Assembly: GCF_002209485.1 (NCBI RefSeq)
Contig: NZ_NJIX01000004.1
Location: 496,001 to 560,000 of the forward strand
Reading direction: 5' to 3'
Origin: Achromobacter sp. HZ34
GTDB lineage: Bacteria > Pseudomonadota > Gammaproteobacteria > Burkholderiales > Burkholderiaceae_B
Length of the DNA stretch: 64,000 nt
The position numbers were made by a program, and so were the translations under genes. The first letter of the stretch is position 1, and each line of letters opens with the position of its first letter. Below, piece after piece: positions 39,798 to 49,064 of this stretch. Under the pieces are notes generated by a model. The model saw only the letters and a program-made list of their open reading frames with translations. It made no database searches and had not been told where the DNA came from.

Positions 39798-40754
39798 GTG
39801 TTCTATCTGAAGCGCTTTGCGCTGATTCTTGCCTTGTGCCTGCCCTGCCTGGCGCAGGCCGCCTTTCCGGACAAGCCTTTCCGCATCATCGTGTCCAATC
39901 CGCCGGGCGGTCCGGTGGATGTGATGTTGCGCGTGCTGGCCAACAAGCTGGGCGAGACGTGGCAGCAACCAGTGGTGGTGGAAAACCGGCCGGGCGCGTC
40001 CGGCATCATCAGCACCGGTGTGCTGGTGAAGTCGCCGGCCGATGGTTATACGCTGGGCATGGTAGTGGCGTCGGCGCTGACCATCGTTCCTTTCGCGGTC
40101 GACAAGCTGCCCTACGATCCGCAGAAAGACCTGCAGCCGGTATCGCTGGTGGCGCGCACGCCTTTCCTGTTCATCGTCCGCAGCGACAGTCCGTTCAAGA
40201 CCTGGGACGATTTCGTGCGCGCCAGCCATGAGCGCGACCTGGCCATCGGGTCGTTCCCGCGCGGCACCGCCTTCCACCTGATCTGGGAGCAGACCGCGCG
40301 GCGTGCCGGCGTCAAGGCGCTGTATGTGCCGTCGGCTTCCTCGGGCAAGACGCAAAACGATTTGATCGGAGGACAACTGGACATTGCGCTGGACGCACCG
40401 TCCAGTTCGCAGGCCTTGATCCAGGCGGGGCGCTTGCGTCCGCTGGTGATCACCAGCCCGACGCGTTTCGCCGGTTTGCCGGACACGCCCACGCTGGAGG
40501 AATCCGGCATGGCGGATTACGCGCCGCAGCCCTGGATCGGCCTCATGGCGCCCGCTGGCGTACCGGCGGACCGCATCGCCTTCATCCAGCAATCCGTCGC
40601 CAAGATCCTGCAAGATCCCGCCATGAAGGCACAAATGGCCACCTTGGGCATGATCCCCATCGGCAGCACCCCCGCCGTCCTGGGCGCCACCATCGACCAC
40701 GACCGCGCCGAAATGGCTCCCTTGATCAAGGAACTGGGCATCCGCCTGGAATAG
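39798..40754 (+). CDS. Bug-family tripartite tricarboxylate transporter substrate-binding protein
   Basis: A 318-residue periplasmic binding protein starting at GTG 39798, with AAGGGG 7 bp upstream. Signal FALILALCLPCLAQA is followed by FPDKPFRIIVSNPPGGPVDV, VVVENRPGASGIIS, ADGYTLGM and GLMAPAGVPADRIAFIQQ. The ligand-proximal segment differs from the other two Bug proteins here (YVPSASSGKTQNDLIGGQ in place of HIPYKGAS), so a different ligand is likely. It stands between a carboxylesterase and the hydantoinase subunits on the same strand. Confidence 0.92.
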   Translation: MFYLKRFALILALCLPCLAQAAFPDKPFRIIVSNPPGGPVDVMLRVLANKLGETWQQPVVVENRPGASGIISTGVLVKSPADGYTLGMVVASALTIVPFAVDKLPYDPQKDLQPVSLVARTPFLFIVRSDSPFKTWDDFVRASHERDLAIGSFPRGTAFHLIWEQTARRAGVKALYVPSASSGKTQNDLIGGQLDIALDAPSSSQALIQAGRLRPLVITSPTRFAGLPDTPTLEESGMADYAPQPWIGLMAPAGVPADRIAFIQQSVAKILQDPAMKAQMATLGMIPIGSTPAVLGATIDHDRAEMAPLIKELGIRLE

Positions 40755-41121
40755 TTCTCTGCGTGGATATGGGACGTTCACTTCGTCGCGTGTCCGTAGG
40801 GATCCGCCTTGGTCTGGCCGGGGGAGCGGTAGCGTGAAGGGAGGGTAATCGGGAACCTCCCTCCTCCGCGAAAGTTCGGCTTACGGGGGCGATAGCACGA
40901 GAAGGGGGGCGATGGGGTTGCCCCCTCAAAAAAATCCTTTTTTTGATCCCAAGAAAATCCCCGGACTAACCCTATCAGGGTATTTGCTGGCACAGCCATG
41001 CTTGTTCTCGCGTCACTAATTACTTGTTTGCCAAGCGTAGGCCCCCCGGCCGATGATGGATTTACAGCGGCCGCGCAACGCCCGTTGCGGGTCTCCAGAT
41101 CACGACTGAACACGGCAGAAC
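40755..41121. other. 367-bp non-coding region before the hydantoinase operon
   Basis: No gene is supported. It holds GGGAGG/CCTCCC and GGGGGCAACCCC-like GC-rich dyads, A- and T-rich runs near 40925-40955, and a small inverted repeat ACCCTATCAGGGT (40969-40981). The AT-rich part at 40920-41030 is the likely promoter of the gene at 41122. Confidence 0.6.
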
Positions 41122-43233
41122 ATGGCAAACACGCAGGCAGCATGCAGGGCGGGCGTCGACATCGGTGGCACGTTCACCGACGTCGCATTGGAATACGAAG
41201 GGCGGCTCTCCACCGCCAAGGTGCTCACGGATTACGAGAAACCCGAACGGGCCATCGTCCAGGGCCTGAAACTGGCCGCGCAGGAAGCCGGCATCTCTCC
41301 CTCGCTGATCCGCTCGATCGTGCACGGCACCACGCTGGCGACCAACGCCTTGATCGAGCGCCGCGGCGCCAAGACCGCCTTCATCACCAGCGATGGCTTT
41401 CGCGACGTCATCGAGATGCGCAACGAAGGCCGCTTCGAACAATACGACCTGGCCATCCAGCTCCCCACCCCGCTGATCCCGCGCCGCGACCGCTACGCGC
41501 TCAAGGGCCGCCTGGACGCCAACGGCCGTGAACTGGTGCCGCTGGACATGGCCGGCCTGGACAGCATCATCGATGCCATCCGCGCCGGTGGCTTCACCAG
41601 CGTGGCCGTGGGCCTGATGCATAGCTATCGCAACGGCGCGCACGAACGCAAGGTGCGCGAACACCTGCTGCGCGCGCTGCCCGGCGTGGCGATCTCCATC
41701 TCCAGCGAAGTGTCGCCGCAGATCCGCGAATTCGAACGCTTCAACACCGTCTGCGCCAACGCCTACGTGAAGCCGCTGATGTCTTCCTACCTGAACCGCC
41801 TGGCCAGCGCGCTGGCGGAAGAAGGGATGCGTTGCCCGCTGTACCTGATCCACTCCGGCGGCGGCCTGATGTCCCTGGCCAGCGCCGCGGAGTTCCCCGT
41901 GCGCTTGCTGGAATCGGGACCGGCCGGCGGCGCCATCTACGCCAGCCATGTGGCTGCCCGTTACGGCCTGGAACGTGTGTTGTCCTTCGACATGGGGGGC
42001 ACCACGGCGAAGATCTGCCTGATCGAGGAACTCAACCCCAAGACGGCGCGCACCTTCGAAGTTGCGCGCACCCAAGGCTACAAGAAGGGCAGTGGCATGC
42101 CCATCTCCATCCCGGTCATCGAGATGGTGGAGATCGGCGCCGGCGGCGGTTCGATCGCCCATGTCGATGACTTGAAGCAGGTCCGCGTCGGTCCGGAAAG
42201 CGCCGGCTCCGAACCGGGTCCGGCCTGCTATGGCCGCGGCGGCGATCGCCCCACCGTCACCGATGCCGACCTGGTGCTGGCCAAGCTCGACGCCAAGCGT
42301 TTTGCCGGTGGCTCGATCACCCTGGACAGCGAGGCTTCGCGCCAGGCGCTCGACACGCACATCGCCAAGCCCTTGAACGGCGACGCCGTGCAGGCGGCCT
42401 ACGCGGTGGCCGAAATGGTGGACGAGAACATGTCCAACGCGGCGCGCATGCACGCGGTGGAAAGTGGCCGCGACCTGAGTGATTACGCCATGATCGCCTA
42501 TGGCGGCGCGGCCCCGCTGCACGCCGCGCGCCTGTGCGAAAAACTGCATATGGATCGCCTGCTGGTGCCGCCCGGCGCCGGCGTCGGGTCCGCCATCGGC
42601 TTCCTGCGCGCACCCTTCGGCTATGAATCGCTGCGCAGCGCCGTGATGCGCCTGACCCGCTTCGATGCCGACGTCGTCAACGGCATGATCGCGGAAATGA
42701 ATGAAGAGGTGTCCAGCTTCGTGCGCGAAACCGGCCATACGGGCGCTACCGTGCGCGAGCTGCGCGCCTATATGCGCTATGCCGGCCAGGGCTGGGAAAT
42801 CCCCGTCGCCGCGCCGATGGCCGTCGTCGACCAGGCAGGGCTGGAAGTGCTGCGCCAGAACTTCGTGCAGGCCTACACGCAACTGTTCGGCCACGAAGTG
42901 GTCGGCCTGGATGTCGAAGTCGTAAGCTGGTCGCTGTCCCTGCGCAGCGAAGTGCCGCCGCCGGAACGCATCAAGGCCAGCCTGGGCGACCGCGTCGCCT
43001 CCCGCAAGGACTATCCGCCCATCGACAGCCGTCAGGTCTTCGACGCCAAGTCCGGTGAATTCCTGGACTGCGCCATCTATGATCGCGCCAGCCTGCCCAC
43101 CGGCCTGCGCCTGGATGGACCGCTGATCGTCACCGAAAAAGAAACCTCGTCCTATGTCAGCCCGAGCTACAGCCTGATCCTGCAAGAGGATGGCTGCCTG
43201 CTGATTCAACGTGCAGAGAAGGAAGCCGCGTAA
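41122..43233 (+). CDS. Hydantoinase/oxoprolinase family protein, subunit A (HyuA-like)
   Basis: ATP-dependent amide-ring or carboxylation enzyme subunit of the N-methylhydantoinase A/acetone carboxylase beta family, 703 residues. Features: nucleotide-binding start AGVDIGGTFTDVALEYEG, IVHGTTLATNALIERRGAKT, HSGGGLMSLASAAEFPVRLL, FDMGGTTAKICLIEE, EPGPACYGRGGDRPTVTDAD and YGGAAPLHAARLCEKL. ATG 41122 has only a weak ribosome site. The stop overlaps the B-subunit start (TAATG). Substrate unknown; candidates are hydantoins, 5-oxoproline or aromatic ketones. Confidence 0.94.
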   Translation: MANTQAACRAGVDIGGTFTDVALEYEGRLSTAKVLTDYEKPERAIVQGLKLAAQEAGISPSLIRSIVHGTTLATNALIERRGAKTAFITSDGFRDVIEMRNEGRFEQYDLAIQLPTPLIPRRDRYALKGRLDANGRELVPLDMAGLDSIIDAIRAGGFTSVAVGLMHSYRNGAHERKVREHLLRALPGVAISISSEVSPQIREFERFNTVCANAYVKPLMSSYLNRLASALAEEGMRCPLYLIHSGGGLMSLASAAEFPVRLLESGPAGGAIYASHVAARYGLERVLSFDMGGTTAKICLIEELNPKTARTFEVARTQGYKKGSGMPISIPVIEMVEIGAGGGSIAHVDDLKQVRVGPESAGSEPGPACYGRGGDRPTVTDADLVLAKLDAKRFAGGSITLDSEASRQALDTHIAKPLNGDAVQAAYAVAEMVDENMSNAARMHAVESGRDLSDYAMIAYGGAAPLHAARLCEKLHMDRLLVPPGAGVGSAIGFLRAPFGYESLRSAVMRLTRFDADVVNGMIAEMNEEVSSFVRETGHTGATVRELRAYMRYAGQGWEIPVAAPMAVVDQAGLEVLRQNFVQAYTQLFGHEVVGLDVEVVSWSLSLRSEVPPPERIKASLGDRVASRKDYPPIDSRQVFDAKSGEFLDCAIYDRASLPTGLRLDGPLIVTEKETSSYVSPSYSLILQEDGCLLIQRAEKEAA

Positions 43234-44945
43234 TGAGCACGAGCAACTCCAAGGCGGGCAACGCCGGCGCGAGCAAGAAAAGCGCCACCATCCGCGTCCG
43301 TGAACAGATCATGTGGAACCGCCTGATCGCGGTGGTCGAGGAACAAGCGGTCACCCTGGTTCGCACGGCCTTCTGCACCAGCGTGCGGGAAGCGGGCGAC
43401 CTGTCGGCTGGCGTCTTCGATGCCCATGGCCGCATGATCGCCCAGGCCGTTACCGGCACCCCGGGCCACGTCAATTCCATGGCGGAGTCGGTGGGCCATT
43501 TCGTCGCCAAGTTCGAGGGCAAGCTCGTACCCGGCGATGTGCTGGTCACCAACGACCCGTGGATGGGTACCGGACACCTGCATGACATCACCATGGTCAC
43601 GCCGGTGTTCCGCAATCCCAAGGGCAGCGCTCAGCCGCGCCTGATCGGCTTCTTCGCATCGACCGCGCACGTGGTGGACATCGGCGGCCGCGGTTTCGGT
43701 CCGGATGCCGGCGAAGTGTACGAAGAAGGCCTGTGCGTACCCTTGATGAAGTTCCACAAGGGCGGCGAGGTGAACGAAGACCTGATCGAGATCCTGCGCA
43801 GCAACGTGCGCGAACGCGACCAGGTGATCGGCGACTTCCATTCGCTGGTGGCCTGCAATGACACCGGCCGCCGGCGCCTGGAATCCATGATGGACGAGTT
43901 CGGCCTGGATGACCTGCAGGAACTGGCCGAATTCATCTTCGAGCACAGCGAGCGGGCCACGCGCGAACGCCTGGCGGCGTTGCCGGCCGGCCGCCATGCA
44001 TACGAAATGCGCGTGGACGGGTATGAACAGCCCATCGACCTGCATGTCAGCGTGCAAGCCAAGGACGGCACCATGTACGCTGACTTCGATGGTACGTCGG
44101 GCCCCAGCAAGTACGGCATCAACGTACCCCTGACCTACACCAAGGCCTATGCCTGCTACGCCTTGAAGTGCGCGCTGGCGCCGGAAATCCCCAACAACTG
44201 GGCCTCGCTCAAGCCTTTCGAGATCACCGCGCCGGAAGGCTGCATCCTGAATGCGCTGCGTCCCGCGCCGGTGGCCGTGCGCCATGTGCTGGGTCACCTG
44301 ATTCCCGACGTGGTGCTGGGCGCCCTGCAAACCTACAAGCCGGACCTGATCCCGGCCGAAGGCGCCAGCGCCTTGTGGAACCTGCAGATGCGCTTCACGG
44401 GCGTGCGGCCGGACACCAACCAGGCGCGCCACGAAATGCTGATCTTCAACACCGGCGGCAGCGGCGCACGCCCTGCGAGCGACGGCCTCAGCGCAACGGC
44501 TTTTCCCAGCGGCGTGCACACCATGTCTTCCGAAGTCACGGAAAGCATCGGCCCCATCATCGTCTGGCGCAAGGAATTGCGGCCTGACTCCGGCGGCGCG
44601 GGCCAGTGGCGCGGCGGGCTGGGCCAGCACATCGAAATCGGCGCGCACGACGGCTACCACTTCACCTTGAACGCCATGTTCGACCGGGTTGCCTTCCCCG
44701 CCCGCGGCCATGAAGGCGGCGGCAACGGCGCGGCCGGCGCGGTGGGCATGGACGACGGTACCGTCATGAAAGCCAAGGGCACGCAGCTGATTTCCGAAGG
44801 CAAACGCCTGGTGCTGGATCTGCCGGGTGGCGGTGGCTACGGCGCGCCCACCGCGCGTCCGGCCACCCTGGTGCAACGGGATGTTCGAGACGGCTATATC
44901 AGCGAAGCACAGGCGCGGCAGGACTATCCGCACGCGTTCGACTAA
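43233..44945 (+). CDS. Hydantoinase B/oxoprolinase family protein, subunit B (HyuB-like)
   Basis: Partner subunit, 570 residues. Typical segments: FCTSVREAGDLSAGVFDAHG, GDVLVTNDPWMGTGHLHDI, IGFFASTAHVVDIGGRGFGP, DFDGTSGPSKYGINVPLTYT, GGSGARPASDGLSATAFPSG and LDLPGGGGYGAP at the C-terminus. Its ATG shares a base with the A-subunit stop, ensuring 1:1 synthesis. The first 20 residues are a Ser/Gly/Lys-rich extension. A perfect 32-bp palindrome lies just past the stop. Confidence 0.94.
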   Translation: MSTSNSKAGNAGASKKSATIRVREQIMWNRLIAVVEEQAVTLVRTAFCTSVREAGDLSAGVFDAHGRMIAQAVTGTPGHVNSMAESVGHFVAKFEGKLVPGDVLVTNDPWMGTGHLHDITMVTPVFRNPKGSAQPRLIGFFASTAHVVDIGGRGFGPDAGEVYEEGLCVPLMKFHKGGEVNEDLIEILRSNVRERDQVIGDFHSLVACNDTGRRRLESMMDEFGLDDLQELAEFIFEHSERATRERLAALPAGRHAYEMRVDGYEQPIDLHVSVQAKDGTMYADFDGTSGPSKYGINVPLTYTKAYACYALKCALAPEIPNNWASLKPFEITAPEGCILNALRPAPVAVRHVLGHLIPDVVLGALQTYKPDLIPAEGASALWNLQMRFTGVRPDTNQARHEMLIFNTGGSGARPASDGLSATAFPSGVHTMSSEVTESIGPIIVWRKELRPDSGGAGQWRGGLGQHIEIGAHDGYHFTLNAMFDRVAFPARGHEGGGNGAAGAVGMDDGTVMKAKGTQLISEGKRLVLDLPGGGGYGAPTARPATLVQRDVRDGYISEAQARQDYPHAFD

Positions 44946-44953
44946 ACCGCAAC

Positions 44954-44985
44954 GCGCAGCGCCGGGCACGTGCCCGGCGCTGCGC
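44954..44985. terminator. 32-bp perfect palindrome after hydantoinase B
   Basis: Sixteen-bp GC-rich arms with no loop bases, reading GCGCAGCGCCGGGCAC outward from 44954, 9 bp past the stop codon. No T run follows, so it is either a 3'-end stabilising hairpin or a terminator acting with Rho. Confidence 0.6.
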
Positions 44986-45033
44986 AGTTGAGCTTATCCC
45001 AGCGTCAGGCTGCGGGAACACAAGGGGCACACG

Positions 45034-46419
45034 ATGGCTATCAATGCAGCACAAGCATCCGACGAACTAAGGTTCGATCGACGCGGCGAGCCGGGCTCGA
45101 CTACGCCGGCCGCCGCGCCGCGCAAGGTCGGCAAGGACGAATTGAACCGCGTCGTCCTGGCGTCGGTGGTGGGCAGTTTCGTCGAGTGGTTCGAGTTCTC
45201 GGTCTACGGCTACCTGGCGAGCGTGCTGGGCAAGGTCTTCTTTCCAGCCAGCGCGCCCGGCACGCAGCTGATCGCGTCGCTGGCGGCCTTCGCCATCGCG
45301 TTCTTCGCACGGCCGTTCGGCGGCATCATCTTCGGGCCCATCGGCGATCGCCTCGGCCGCAAGCAGGTGCTCACCGTCACTATCCTGATGATGGCGGTGG
45401 CCACCTTCGCCATCGGCCTGATTCCTTCACACGACAGCATAGGCATGGCGGCGCCGGTGCTGCTGGTGCTGCTGCGCCTGCTGCAAGGCATCTCGGCCGG
45501 CGGCGAAGGCAGCGGCGCGGCCATCTATGTGGCCGAGTACTGCTCCGACAAGCGCCGCACGGCCATCACCAGCTGGATCGAGGTGGGTTGCATCAGCGGC
45601 TTCGCCTTCGGCGCCACCATCACCACCGTGCTGACGTCGTTCTTCACCCAGGACCAGATCTACGCCTGGGCCTGGCGCGTGCCTTTCCTGCTGGCGCTGC
45701 CGCTGGGCGCCATCGGCCTGTACATCCGCAAGCGCCTGGAAGAGTCGCCGGCTTTCGAAGCCGTCAGTGAGAACAAGAAGTCCCACGCCAACGCCGGCTG
45801 GAACTATCTGTTTTCCAAGTGCCTGCGCCTGGTGCTGGTGTCTTGCGGCATCATCATCGTGACCAACGTCACGCTGTACACGGTGACCACCTACATCCCC
45901 ACGTATCTGATCAGCACGCTGACGATAGACGCGAAGGCCGGCTTCCTGATGTCCTTGGGACCGCAGTTGTTCCTCATTGCCATGATTCCGGTCATGGGGG
46001 CGCTGGCTGACCGCATCACCCGCAAGCGCCTGATGCTGGCGGGCAGCCTGGGCGTGCTGGTCTTCGCCATCCCCTGCTTCAATATGCTGGTGACGGGGGA
46101 TTATGCGGTGAAGGTGGTGGCCTTGCTGATACTCAACCTGTGCCTGGCTGCGCTGCTGGGGTGCATCTATTCCATCATTCCGGCGCTGTTCCCCACCCAG
46201 GTGCGCTTCACCGGCATGGCCGTCAGCTACAACGTGGCGGTGGCGCTGTTCGCCGGCACCGCGCCCATGCTCAATGCCTGGCTGATCCAGCAAACCGGCA
46301 ACAAGATGATGCCCGCCTACTATCTGATGTTCGGTGCGGTGCTGGGCATCATCGGCTTGATTTACACCCGCGATAACACCGGGCAGCCCATGCCGGGGGA
46401 TCAGCCGCGACCCGAATGA
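45034..46419 (+). CDS. MFS transporter, metabolite:H+ symporter (ProP/ShiA-like) family
   Basis: A 461-residue inner-membrane carrier with about 12 transmembrane segments. Family signatures: SFVEWFEFSVYGYLASVLG (TM1), FGPIGDRLGRKQVLTVTILM (the loop 2-3 MFS motif), LLQGISAGGEGSGAAIYVAE and LFPTQVRFTGMAVSYNVAVA. The first 35 residues are a hydrophilic extension. It lies 88 bp after hydantoinase B on the same strand and probably imports that enzyme's substrate. Organic acids, betaines and amino-acid derivatives are typical for the family. Confidence 0.93.
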   Translation: MAINAAQASDELRFDRRGEPGSTTPAAAPRKVGKDELNRVVLASVVGSFVEWFEFSVYGYLASVLGKVFFPASAPGTQLIASLAAFAIAFFARPFGGIIFGPIGDRLGRKQVLTVTILMMAVATFAIGLIPSHDSIGMAAPVLLVLLRLLQGISAGGEGSGAAIYVAEYCSDKRRTAITSWIEVGCISGFAFGATITTVLTSFFTQDQIYAWAWRVPFLLALPLGAIGLYIRKRLEESPAFEAVSENKKSHANAGWNYLFSKCLRLVLVSCGIIIVTNVTLYTVTTYIPTYLISTLTIDAKAGFLMSLGPQLFLIAMIPVMGALADRITRKRLMLAGSLGVLVFAIPCFNMLVTGDYAVKVVALLILNLCLAALLGCIYSIIPALFPTQVRFTGMAVSYNVAVALFAGTAPMLNAWLIQQTGNKMMPAYYLMFGAVLGIIGLIYTRDNTGQPMPGDQPRPE

Positions 46420-46426
46420 ATCGAGG

Positions 46427-47383
46427 TCAGGCGTCGGCGTACTGGTCCGGCCGGCATTTCGATGCGTAGCCGACCACCGCCTCGGTGCACACTTCTTCCA
46501 GCAACCATTGGGTGAACTGCATCAGGGTGGGCGAATGGCGGCGGTCCGGCCGCACCAGCAGGCTGAAGCGCGGGATATGCCCGACGGGCAACTGCTTCAG
46601 CAGGTCCATGCCGAAGGGCGCCACCAGGCGCCCGGCAGCGACGCCGCGCACCGCGTCCGCGTAGGAAATGAAGCCCAGGCCCAGGCCGGCCAGCACGGCT
46701 TCCATCATGGCGGCGTGGGTGTGCAGCATCATCAGCGGTTGGGTCGGGCGCTCGTCCACGCCCAGCAGCTTGAGCGTGTCCTCCCACAGCGAGTTGGACA
46801 CCAGCGGCACCACCACCGCATGTTTCAGCAGGTCCGCCGGGGTACGGACCGGCAGCCGCTCCAGCAGGCTGGGTGTCGCCACCAGCACTTTCAGGTCGTC
46901 GATCAGCGGAGTTTCCACGAATTCGGGCGGCGCGCCATAGCTCCAGTGGATGGCGGCTTCCAGGCCCTTGTTGTTGAACTCGTCCAGTTCGACGCCGATG
47001 GCCATGCGCACGTCGATGTCCGGCACGGACGACGTGAATCGGCCCAGGCGCGGCACCAGGAATTCGGTGGCGAAATAGGGGCTGACGTAAAGATAGAGCT
47101 GCTGCCTGGCGGGCGCCGGGGCAATGGCGTCGACGCCCTCGGCGAAACGGTCCAGCCCGTCGCGCACGTGTTTATAGAACTGGCGGGCCGCCTCGGTGGG
47201 CGTCAGGCTGCGCGCGCTGCGCTGGAATAACTGCTGTTCCAGGTGCGATTCCAATTGCTTGAGCTGCAAGCTCACCGCCTGGGGTGTCAGGCAGAGTTCC
47301 CCGGCGGCCTGGCGGATCGAGCCGTGACGCATCACGGCTTCGAAAATACGCAGGCTGTTCAAGGGGGGCAGGCGATAACGCAT
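46427..47383 (-). CDS. LysR-family regulator, GcvA-like
   Basis: A 318-residue regulator from ATG 47383 (MRYRLPPLNSLRIFEAVMRH), which matches the usual GcvA-family start; ATG 47434 would add 17 residues that look unconserved. Helix-turn-helix: GSIRQAAGELCLTPQAVSLQ, then LESHLEQQLFQRS. Effector domain: LYLYVSPYFATEFLVPRL, HAAMMEAVLAGLGLGFISYA. It converges on the MFS gene (stops 7 bp apart). It may control the hydantoinase/MFS genes, but that is only proximity. Confidence 0.88.
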   Translation of the reverse strand: MRYRLPPLNSLRIFEAVMRHGSIRQAAGELCLTPQAVSLQLKQLESHLEQQLFQRSARSLTPTEAARQFYKHVRDGLDRFAEGVDAIAPAPARQQLYLYVSPYFATEFLVPRLGRFTSSVPDIDVRMAIGVELDEFNNKGLEAAIHWSYGAPPEFVETPLIDDLKVLVATPSLLERLPVRTPADLLKHAVVVPLVSNSLWEDTLKLLGVDERPTQPLMMLHTHAAMMEAVLAGLGLGFISYADAVRGVAAGRLVAPFGMDLLKQLPVGHIPRFSLLVRPDRRHSPTLMQFTQWLLEEVCTEAVVGYASKCRPDQYADA

Positions 47384-47594
47384 GGGCGCAGGTAAACCTT
47401 GTCCCGCGCGCGGCGGGGCTGAGGCGGGAATCATGGATTACGGATTCCGATCATAGTCGGAAAATGTCCCGGTCCGTCTGGGAATACTCGCCACGATTAT
47501 CGGCCCGGCTGAGGGATATTCGTCCGGCCAGAGGATACGCAGGGTCGGACGGGCTCGCTACATTGCGCCATCGGGTGATACTTCAGGAGCGCAA

Positions 47595-47921
47595 ATGTCG
47601 AGTGCTATCGGTACCTTTCAAACCCGGCGCGGTGTCGCCGATCTGGCCGCCCTCAGGCAACTGAGCAAGGACGCCCAGCATGCCCTGTGGAATTTCAGCG
47701 TCAATGAATTCGATGCGGTGCTGACAGCCTTGGAGACCAGTTCCGATCAAGCGCGCCCGGAGAAAAACGCCATGCTCCTGGGCGCCCTGGAAGTCTGGTG
47801 CAAGCTGCATCCGCTGCCGGTCGACCGGAAAGTGTCGGACCGCAGGGCCGTATGCGTGAAACGCCACGAACTGCGCACTGCCCTGGACGACGCACTTGAA
47901 GAGAAGCGCGCCGCCAGGTGA
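47595..47921 (+). CDS. Small hypothetical protein
   Basis: A 108-residue cytosolic protein, no recognised family. ATG 47595 has AGGAG 7 bp upstream. The sequence looks helical (VADLAALRQLSKDAQHALWN; NEFDAVLTALETSSDQARPE; RTALDDALEEKRAAR) with a conserved-looking middle (LLGALEVWCKLHPLPVDRK). It is divergent from the GcvA-like regulator and converges on the binding lipoprotein gene. Good ribosome site and composition make it a likely real gene. Confidence 0.65.
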   Translation: MSSAIGTFQTRRGVADLAALRQLSKDAQHALWNFSVNEFDAVLTALETSSDQARPEKNAMLLGALEVWCKLHPLPVDRKVSDRRAVCVKRHELRTALDDALEEKRAAR

Positions 47922-47925
47922 GCGG

Positions 47926-47965
47926 CTTTTTACTGCGTGGCTTTTACTGCGTGGCTTTTACTACG
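47926..47965 (-). repeat. 14-bp tandem repeat following the binding-lipoprotein stop codon
   Basis: On the plus strand CTTTTTACTGCGTGG (47926-47940), CTTTTACTGCGTGG (47941-47954) and CTTTTACTACG (47955-47965). Read on the minus strand each unit repeats the gene's own end CGCAGTAG as CGTAGTAAA or CGCAGTAAA. Confidence 0.75.
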
Positions 47966-47971
47966 CTCCCG

Positions 47972-48787
47972 CTACTGCGCGGAGACCGTGCCACGCACGT
48001 TGGCGCGTTCCACTGCCTTCTGCACCGTGCCGTTGGCGACGGCTGCCGACACGAAGTCCTTGACGAAATCCTGGCCCGCTTCGCGGCCCTTGGGCACGCC
48101 GATGGCGAAGTGCTCCAGGCCCCAGTGGTCGGGCAGCACGCGCGAACCGGGCAGCTTGTCGCTCATCTCGAACAGGATGGCGTTATTGGTGGCGAAGGCG
48201 TCGATCTTGCGAGTCCGCAGCATTTCCACCGCTTGCGCCAGGGTGGCCACCGGCACCAGCTTGGCCTTGGGATACAGGGGCTTCAACTCGTCACCCGTGG
48301 AGCTGCCCTTGCTGACGCCGATGCGCAGGCCGCGGCGGCTGAGGTTATCCAGCTTTTTCAGGCGCGAGTTCTTCACGACCAGTGCGCTCTTTTCCACGTC
48401 CAGTACCGTGGGCGAGAAGTCCATGGTCTGGGCGCGTTCCTCGGTGGCATTGGTGAAGGTGAAGTCGGCATCGCCATTGGCCACGGCCTTCAGGGCTTCG
48501 GCGTTGTTCGGAAACACCTTGGCTTCGAAGGGCACGCCCAGTTTCTGCGCGAAGGCCTGGCCGACGTCATAGCCGACGCCGCGTGGGTCATCGCCTTCCT
48601 TGCCGGCGACGTAGGACGTCGGGCTGCCCTGGTACATCGCTACCCGCAGGGAACCGGTCGGCGCCAGCACGTGCTGGGCGGCAGCCAGGTTCTGCTTGGC
48701 GGTGTCTTCCGGCGTGGTATGGGCGCAGCCCTGCAGCAGCGCGGTCAGCGCCAGGGCAATGGCGGCCAGGGTATTTCTCTTGAACAT
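47972..48787 (-). CDS. Family 3 solute-binding lipoprotein (amino-acid ABC transporter type)
   Basis: A 271-residue lipoprotein with signal TLAAIALALTALLQGCAH (lipobox LLQGC) and the SBP_bac_3 fold: GSLRVAMYQGSPTSYVAG, GVGYDVGQAFAQKLGVPFEA, ANGDADFTFTNATEERAQTM, RIGVSKGSSTGDEL and AVEMLRTRKIDAFATNNAI. It should bind a polar amino acid or similar ligand in the periplasm. No permease or ATPase gene adjoins it, so it is an orphan component here. Start ATG 48787 has GGAGACC upstream. A tandem repeat of its own 3' end follows the stop. Confidence 0.92.
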   Translation of the reverse strand: MFKRNTLAAIALALTALLQGCAHTTPEDTAKQNLAAAQHVLAPTGSLRVAMYQGSPTSYVAGKEGDDPRGVGYDVGQAFAQKLGVPFEAKVFPNNAEALKAVANGDADFTFTNATEERAQTMDFSPTVLDVEKSALVVKNSRLKKLDNLSRRGLRIGVSKGSSTGDELKPLYPKAKLVPVATLAQAVEMLRTRKIDAFATNNAILFEMSDKLPGSRVLPDHWGLEHFAIGVPKGREAGQDFVKDFVSAAVANGTVQKAVERANVRGTVSAQ

Positions 48788-48980
48788 GGGGTCTCCTAAC
48801 GCAATAGGTGAGGCATTGAGCGAGCATTCGTCGATTCAGCAATGGCGCTTGGCTACCCGGCGCGCCCGGAGCAAGAGATCCTGGGCATCGTCCACGCCGG
48901 CACGTGTTACGCGCCGGGCGGGATCATACTGTCGTCTTGATACATATTGCTGAGGACGAGCTGTCAAAAGAACTTGAAGA

Positions 48981-48995
48981 GATACCAGTTGTATC
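48981..48995. promoter_or_regulatory. Small dyad GATAC-N5-GTATC
   Basis: Perfect 5-bp arms around CAGTT in an AT-richer stretch, 194 bp upstream of the binding-lipoprotein start. Possible operator; no regulator assigned. Confidence 0.3.
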
Positions 48996-49028
48996 CCTGT
49001 TCACCCCGCCCAGCCTCGGCACCCGCTT

Positions 49029-49054
49029 GCGCCCCGGTTCGACCGGGGGGCGCA
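49029..49054 (-). terminator. GC-rich hairpin after the Bug gene
   Basis: GCGCCCCGGT and ACCGGGGGGCGC pair around TCG, with a 2-bp bulge, 11 bp past the Bug stop at 49065 on the minus strand. There is no T run, so it would be a hairpin-only or Rho-assisted end. Confidence 0.5.
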
Positions 49055-49064
49055 TCTTGCAGGA

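Noticed and set aside
40988-41008. TGGCAC followed by TGCTT looked like a sigma-54 promoter upstream of the hydantoinase genes.
   Set aside because: The distance between the GG and GC elements is 9 bp; sigma-54 promoters need 10, so the resemblance is probably chance.
41062-43209. A 715-codon minus-strand frame opposite hydantoinase A.
   Set aside because: The sense strand has clear HyuA motifs, and the minus frame is His/Gly/Gln-rich shadow sequence.
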